NCBI GenBank assembly: GCA_965153355.1
Contig: OZ231126.1
Span: forward strand, 9,858,001 to 9,922,000
From: Flaccisagitta enflata
Taxonomy: Eukaryota; Chaetognatha; Sagittoidea; Aphragmophora
Direction of reading: 5' to 3'
DNA length: 64,000 nt
Below are positions 1-64,000 of the stretch, piece by piece. A model generated the notes under the pieces. The model did not search any database, was not told where the DNA came from, and was given only the letters and a program-made list of their open reading frames with translations. Every line of letters begins with the position of its first letter. Position 1 is the stretch's first letter. The translations under genes were made by a program, and so were the position numbers.

Positions 1-639
1 GATAAAGCAGCTACTCCAACAGCTGCTGCTGATGCAGCCGAGGATCTCCCGGGATTTGCTCTGGGTCTCAACTCGGGTGGGGCTCCGGCACCTGAAGAGG
101 ACGTAATCGTATTTCCAGCAGCGAATGTACCGCCGCCGTCCTGATTCACTTGAGAAAACCCACCACCGCCCCCAACAACACCCCCACCGCTGACATCAAC
201 ACCACCACCCCTATCACCACCCTGTACGGCGAGAATCCTCTCCTGGGCATCCTCGCTGAGATCCTCCAATTGCTGCTGGGTGGCGACTCTACCAAAGATG
301 ATGAAATCTAAAATATGGAACCAAACTCGCGTCTCCTCGGCGTCGTCAGAGTGATAAAATTGAATTTTGAGGTTCTGCGAATCCGCGCCGCGCATCAACA
401 GACAAACGGAATCCACATTTTTACGAGCTCTGCCATGATCCATTTCGATGTTGAGACATTCCAATGACTGGAGATCCAAGCGATGCGGGGAGACGGAATC
501 CTCCTCGCGCATCAACTCGGACTTCCACGAGGACAATTCGAAATCTGCGAGGACGAGGAATTTCTTCTCCCAGGCGCGGCCGTTAATGCGGGTCATCATC
601 CAACCATTCATTGACGAATAGTCATCGCCATTGGCCATG
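1..639 (-). CDS. PH-domain protein, N-terminal part (runs off left edge)
   Basis: An open frame of 213 codons starts at ATG 639-637 and continues without a stop to the window edge. Residues ~13-125 have a pleckstrin-homology pattern: GWMMTRI near the start, then WEKKFLVLADFELSSW (strand pairs with K-F-L-V-L), an internal region ending with a hydrophobic strand, and a C-terminal helix with the near-invariant Trp (ETRVWFHIL). PH domains usually bind phosphoinositides or protein partners at membranes. After the domain comes a Gln/Glu helix, then a Gly/Ser/Ala-rich low-complexity stretch. The gene follows TAF1 in the same orientation, with only 439 bp between the TAF1 stop and this ATG. Which PH family it belongs to cannot be told from this part. 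The coding frame is visible; the domain call is by pattern. Confidence 0.72.
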
Positions 640-1078
640 TTTTCAAGAGGCTCAAATTTATGGGTTGTTAGCTTCGACTTTTTATTCTCCAGGATTGATT
701 TGAGTTTTGTTCAGGTATATATGATTACAGTTAATGATCGATATGGACCCAATTATATAATCGAAATTAACAATCCTAGCGATAAAAATGTCAACGGTAA
801 TTATGAAAAAGGTGCGGTCTTTTTATTTTCAAAATAAATAAGTCAACAACAAGATCATTAAAACGCAAATGCAAATATTAAAATGGTATTTCAGAAGGTA
901 CGAATTGTTTGTGCCATTTTGAAGATGGGAGGGGATTCAAAAAATGGACACTAGATATCGGGGAATACATTCTTAAACCAGGATTCAATTTTAGAGAGAG
1001 AGGATGATTGAATGTGATGGACGGGAGAGTACTTGATTAAACTCAGGATAGGATCAACTGAATCATGGACCCAAGAAT
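640..1078 (-). other. TAF1 3' UTR and short intergenic spacer
   Basis: This AT-rich stretch holds no credible gene. The first good minus-strand AATAAA downstream of the TAF1 stop is at 822-827, about 250 nt after the stop. That leaves under 200 bp for the promoter and 5' UTR of the PH-domain gene. A short plus-strand frame at 631-837 has no support. Confidence 0.5.
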
Positions 1079-61101
<60,023 letters not shown>

Positions 61102-61464
61102 TGTTTCTCAACAAATTAAGAGTCGCAAACTTTGCTTTATCTTTGTCACTCATTCAACGGATAAGTCAAGCAGTTGATCGTACAGGCACCACAACTCGGA
61201 TGACAGACATCATCGGTTGTGCAATAAGTTGGCGTACAGACGTTGTTTCTAACAAAGTCTCATTCTGAAAAAAAAAGATGATGAAATGAAGCCACGCGCG
61301 AACCACCGGATCATTCTTACTAAAACAATTGCAATTAGGACTAGGAATGTGTAATCAGGTCGCAAGGGCACAAGGATGTGAACATCTTTATAAAAAGAAA
61401 ACCTGTAAACTTCACATTACCATTAAGTGCGTTTACATATATAAGTTTTTCATTCTACTCATAT
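61102..61464 (-). other. TAF1 5' UTR/promoter and KRTCAP2 3' flank
   Basis: Only 363 bp separate the KRTCAP2 stop from the TAF1 ATG, so the TAF1 promoter should lie here. No TATA box is obvious. Confidence 0.45.
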
Positions 61465-62224
61465 TTATTTCTTCTTCTTTTTCTTGAGCCCCTCTGCCTC
61501 GGCTCCGGCTGGGACAACCGGGACGGCGTATTTGGACAAGGACAATCGGTTGATGAAATAAGTGGCCACGATGGACAGGATGAGACAAACCGTGACGCAG
61601 ACACGATGCACCATTCCGGCGGCGAACAACGCCAATCCCAGAGCCAAAACGAGCTGGAAAAGGGAGACAGTGGATAAGTGATAAGAAACAATGACGCATG
61701 CACTCGGCACTCCGCATACACTCTAATCGACCATGTATCACGCCGTGGATTTAATGCACGGCTAAGTCTTAGCAAGCATCCTTTCTCATGCTTGCTCATT
61801 TACTGCATGTCCATTAAATGAGAATGAACAATTGAACAAGGATTGCTTTTAACCTCCACAACTGAACCTACCTCGGGGAAGATCTTGGCTTGGAAGCTGC
61901 GACCGAACATGGTCATCTCGAGATTACTGATGGCCGTCAAGAGAAACACGAACAATTGAGACCCTGAGTAAAAAGGGTGGTAGAAATAGGGAAAAGAAGA
62001 GAACTACTCTTATCACTCATGTCCACATAATCCATATTACAGCATTACCAATTCATCAGCTTAGTTCATCCTCACACTTGAACTTAAATCTCACCAAGAA
62101 ATCCTCCGAGGATGGTGCCCCATTCGGTGGCAGCCAACGGCACTTTGTACAATTGCATTCCGGCAAACACGATCATCGTCAGAGTTATGGACAAAATGAA
62201 ACTGTTATACGAGCTCACCGCCAT
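61465..62224 (-). CDS. KRTCAP2: KRTCAP2, oligosaccharyltransferase subunit (3 exons)
   Basis: Exons 62095-62224, 61872-61963 and 61465-61653 join in phase to 136 residues, the length of human KRTCAP2. This small ER membrane protein is a subunit of the STT3A oligosaccharyltransferase complex and links it to the translocon. Conserved strings include [38 protein letters not shown] and [12 protein letters not shown]. Three hydrophobic segments are visible, and the C-terminus is a run of lysines fitting ER residence. The stop TAA lies within AATAAA (TTTATT at 61464-61469 on the plus strand). The start ATG 62224-62222 follows AACGTAAAA. Confidence 0.95.
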
Positions 62225-62728
62225 TTTTACGTTTTTTCGCTTTTTCTTTTTTGATAAATCGGCCTGAAAAAAAAAAACAAATAACGCGCGAAAATGAAGG
62301 CTCAGATTGAGTGTATCTAGTATTCTAGTAGCGTAAAAGAAAGATTTTTTTTTCTTCAGTCTAAAAAGTAAAAGAAACTAAGTAAGACCCAGAAATCAGT
62401 CTGTCGACAAGAAACTTCGTTGGAGTTGAAAAAAAAACGGAATATCGAAATGTAAAGCGAGTAAAAGATGTGTATAAACTTCTATGAACTCTGTGATATA
62501 AACTTCTATGAACTCTGTGATAGAAAATCGAACAAACGTAGAAAATCGAACAAACGTTGGTATAATTGTACACCTAAAAGGTAAAAAGAAACGATGTGTT
62601 TTACAAAAATACGAAAATACACAATGGTTGCGACTTAAGACACGCCTAATCATTGAACGTTTCTATCAAAATCTCACAACTCATCTCGGCACATCACGTC
62701 CTGCATCATCTCTTAAAAGTTAGTTTCC
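62225..62728. other. KRTCAP2 upstream region with two small tandem duplications
   Basis: About 500 bp without a gene. A 24-bp unit (AACTTCTATGAACTCTGTGA) and an 18-19-bp unit (GAAAATCGAACAAACGT) are each duplicated at ~62477-62556. Confidence 0.6.
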
Positions 62729-62730
62729 TA

Positions 62731-63332
62731 CAGTGGGGTTCGTGGAATAACAGCCTAAACTGGAGGAAGGTATTTAAGTGTCTTAATTTCATTTGACAAA
62801 CTTGATATTTGAAATGTAAGTTGTTCATTCGATGTTTTTGTCCCTGAGTTTGTCGGTTGCTATGGAAACCAAAATTATTTTTTCAAACATTTATAACTAC
62901 TAAAACATCAATATTTTGAGAAATATTGTCAGGGAACATTGCTCAAAATCAAATTTACTACAACTTTCCCACAGTATGTTTTGTAAGAATATTGCTCGTT
63001 TGGCCCTTGCTAGTGGGCATCACACCTAGCAACCGCTAAATGATGCTCCCTAGCAACGGCTAAACAAGCAATATTCTTACAGGACATACTGTGGGAAAGT
63101 TGTAGCAAATTTAATTCTGAGCAATGTTCCCTGATAATATTTGTCAAAATATTGATATTCTAGTTGTTATAAATGTTCAAAAAAATGATTTTGGTTTCCA
63201 TAGCAACCAAAAAACTCAGGGACAAAAGCATCAAGTGAACAATTTATATTTCAAATATCAAGTTTGTCAAATAATATTAAGACACTAAAATACCTTCCTC
63301 CAGTTTAGGCTGTTATTCCACGAACCCCACTG
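62731..63332. mobile_element. 602-bp hairpin MITE (Tc1/mariner type)
   Basis: Almost perfect arms of about 290 bp, beginning CAGTGGGGTTCGTGGAATAA and inverted at the other end, with TA on both sides (62729-62730 and 63333-63334). No ORF. It lies about 60 bp downstream of the zinc-finger gene's stop, so probably within its 3' UTR. Confidence 0.92.
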
Positions 63333-63393
63333 TACTTGAAAGAAGTTTACAGACGCAATCACTCTCCGCCAATCGCGGGTGTTAAACGCAGAA

Positions 63394-64000
63394 TCATTCA
63401 TCGGTGTGGCTTCTCTTGTGAACGTGTAAATTGTCAGATCGATAAAAAGTTTTCTCGCATCTGTCACACTGAAATAGTTTGTCTCCATTGTGTATTCTCT
63501 CATGCCTGCGAAAACTTTTTCGACCATAAAATTCTTTGCCGCATGCATTGCACTTGAAGGGTTTTTCCCCAGTGTGAAGTCTCACGTGCTCGTGTAAATG
63601 GCGTGCACGAATAAAAGCTTTATCGCACTTGTCACACTTGTGGGGTTTTTCACCAGTGTGAATCATTGTGTGTTCCCGCAAATGGCTGGAGTGACCAAAA
63701 GCTTTTGGACAATGGTCACACTTAAATGGTTTCTCGCCCGTATGAATCCTTTTGTGAACTCGTAAATAGCCCAATTGGGAAAATGCTTTACTACATTGAT
63801 CACACTTGTATGGCTTTTCTCCTGAGTGGTAAATCCTCTTATGAGACAGCAAACTGATGGACTGTGCAAAAGCTTTTTCACATTGATTACACGCATATGG
63901 CTTTTCTCTGGTATGAATTTTCACATGTCTACGCAAATTGCTAGCATTAGTAAAAGCCTTGTCACACTGGACACACTTGTGTGGTTTTTCACCTGTGTGA
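63394..64000 (-). CDS. C2H2 zinc-finger protein, C-terminal part (runs off right edge)
   Basis: The open frame from the right edge to TGA at 63394-63396 encodes seven consecutive C-x2-C-x12-H-x3/4-H fingers with HTGEKP-type linkers (one reads HTREKP, one HSGEKP, one HNGDKL). Tandem KRAB-less fingers of this kind are typically sequence-specific nuclear DNA-binding proteins. It ends five residues after the last finger. The N-terminus and any effector domain lie outside the window, so no orthologue can be named. Confidence 0.92.
   Translation of the reverse strand, partial: HTGEKPHKCVQCDKAFTNASNLRRHVKIHTREKPYACNQCEKAFAQSISLLSHKRIYHSGEKPYKCDQCSKAFSQLGYLRVHKRIHTGEKPFKCDHCPKAFGHSSHLREHTMIHTGEKPHKCDKCDKAFIRARHLHEHVRLHTGEKPFKCNACGKEFYGRKSFRRHERIHNGDKLFQCDRCEKTFYRSDNLHVHKRSHTDE

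Overview
The window is animal nuclear DNA: spliced genes, a TFIID subunit with the metazoan double bromodomain, a C2H2 zinc-finger array with HTGEKP linkers, and dense young transposons. Nothing here fixes the species; an invertebrate is the best guess.

Four genes lie head to tail on the minus strand. From right to left they are a C2H2 zinc-finger gene cut by the right edge (63394-64000), KRTCAP2 (an oligosaccharyltransferase subunit, 3 exons, 61465-62224), TAF1 (20 exons, 1079-61101) and a PH-domain gene cut by the left edge (1-639). The TAF1 model was built from homology plus splice sites. Every exon joins in phase and gives a 3,104-codon reading frame. Most of the 60 kb is intron, enlarged by transposons and by low-complexity or minisatellite DNA.

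Three LTR elements are defined by LTR pairs, 4-bp target duplications, primer-binding sites and polypurine tracts. Element 1 (4272-9686, gag only) sits in TAF1 intron 18, inside a small tandem repeat. Element 3 (19791-24596, minus strand, one small acidic ORF) sits about 10 bp from the acceptor of exon 5. Element 2 (26926-55134) is a Ty3/gypsy element of about 15.2 kb, expanded to 28.2 kb by later insertions in its 5' LTR and leader. It carries gag, a frameshift-linked pol whose C-terminus ends in a FLYWCH-like zinc finger, and a 1,231-codon third ORF. That ORF is not an env gene: it has a DEDDy-type 3'-5' exonuclease signature, a coiled coil and an RS-rich tail.

Element 2 landed inside a coding exon of another gene, which is nested on the plus strand in the 32-kb TAF1 intron 3. 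This gene encodes a protein with two MYND-like zinc fingers. Ignoring the insertion and one copy of its ACAA duplication brings the two halves back into one frame of 750 codons plus stop, so this copy is a recent knock-out. The nesting runs at least four deep: TAF1 intron, nested gene, gypsy element, then a long-inverted-repeat element, a hAT element and MITEs.

A second theme is repeated duplication of exon-intron junctions within TAF1. Extra or decayed copies occur at the exon 5 donor, the exon 12 donor, the exon 19 acceptor, the end of exon 18 and the zinc-knuckle start of exon 16.
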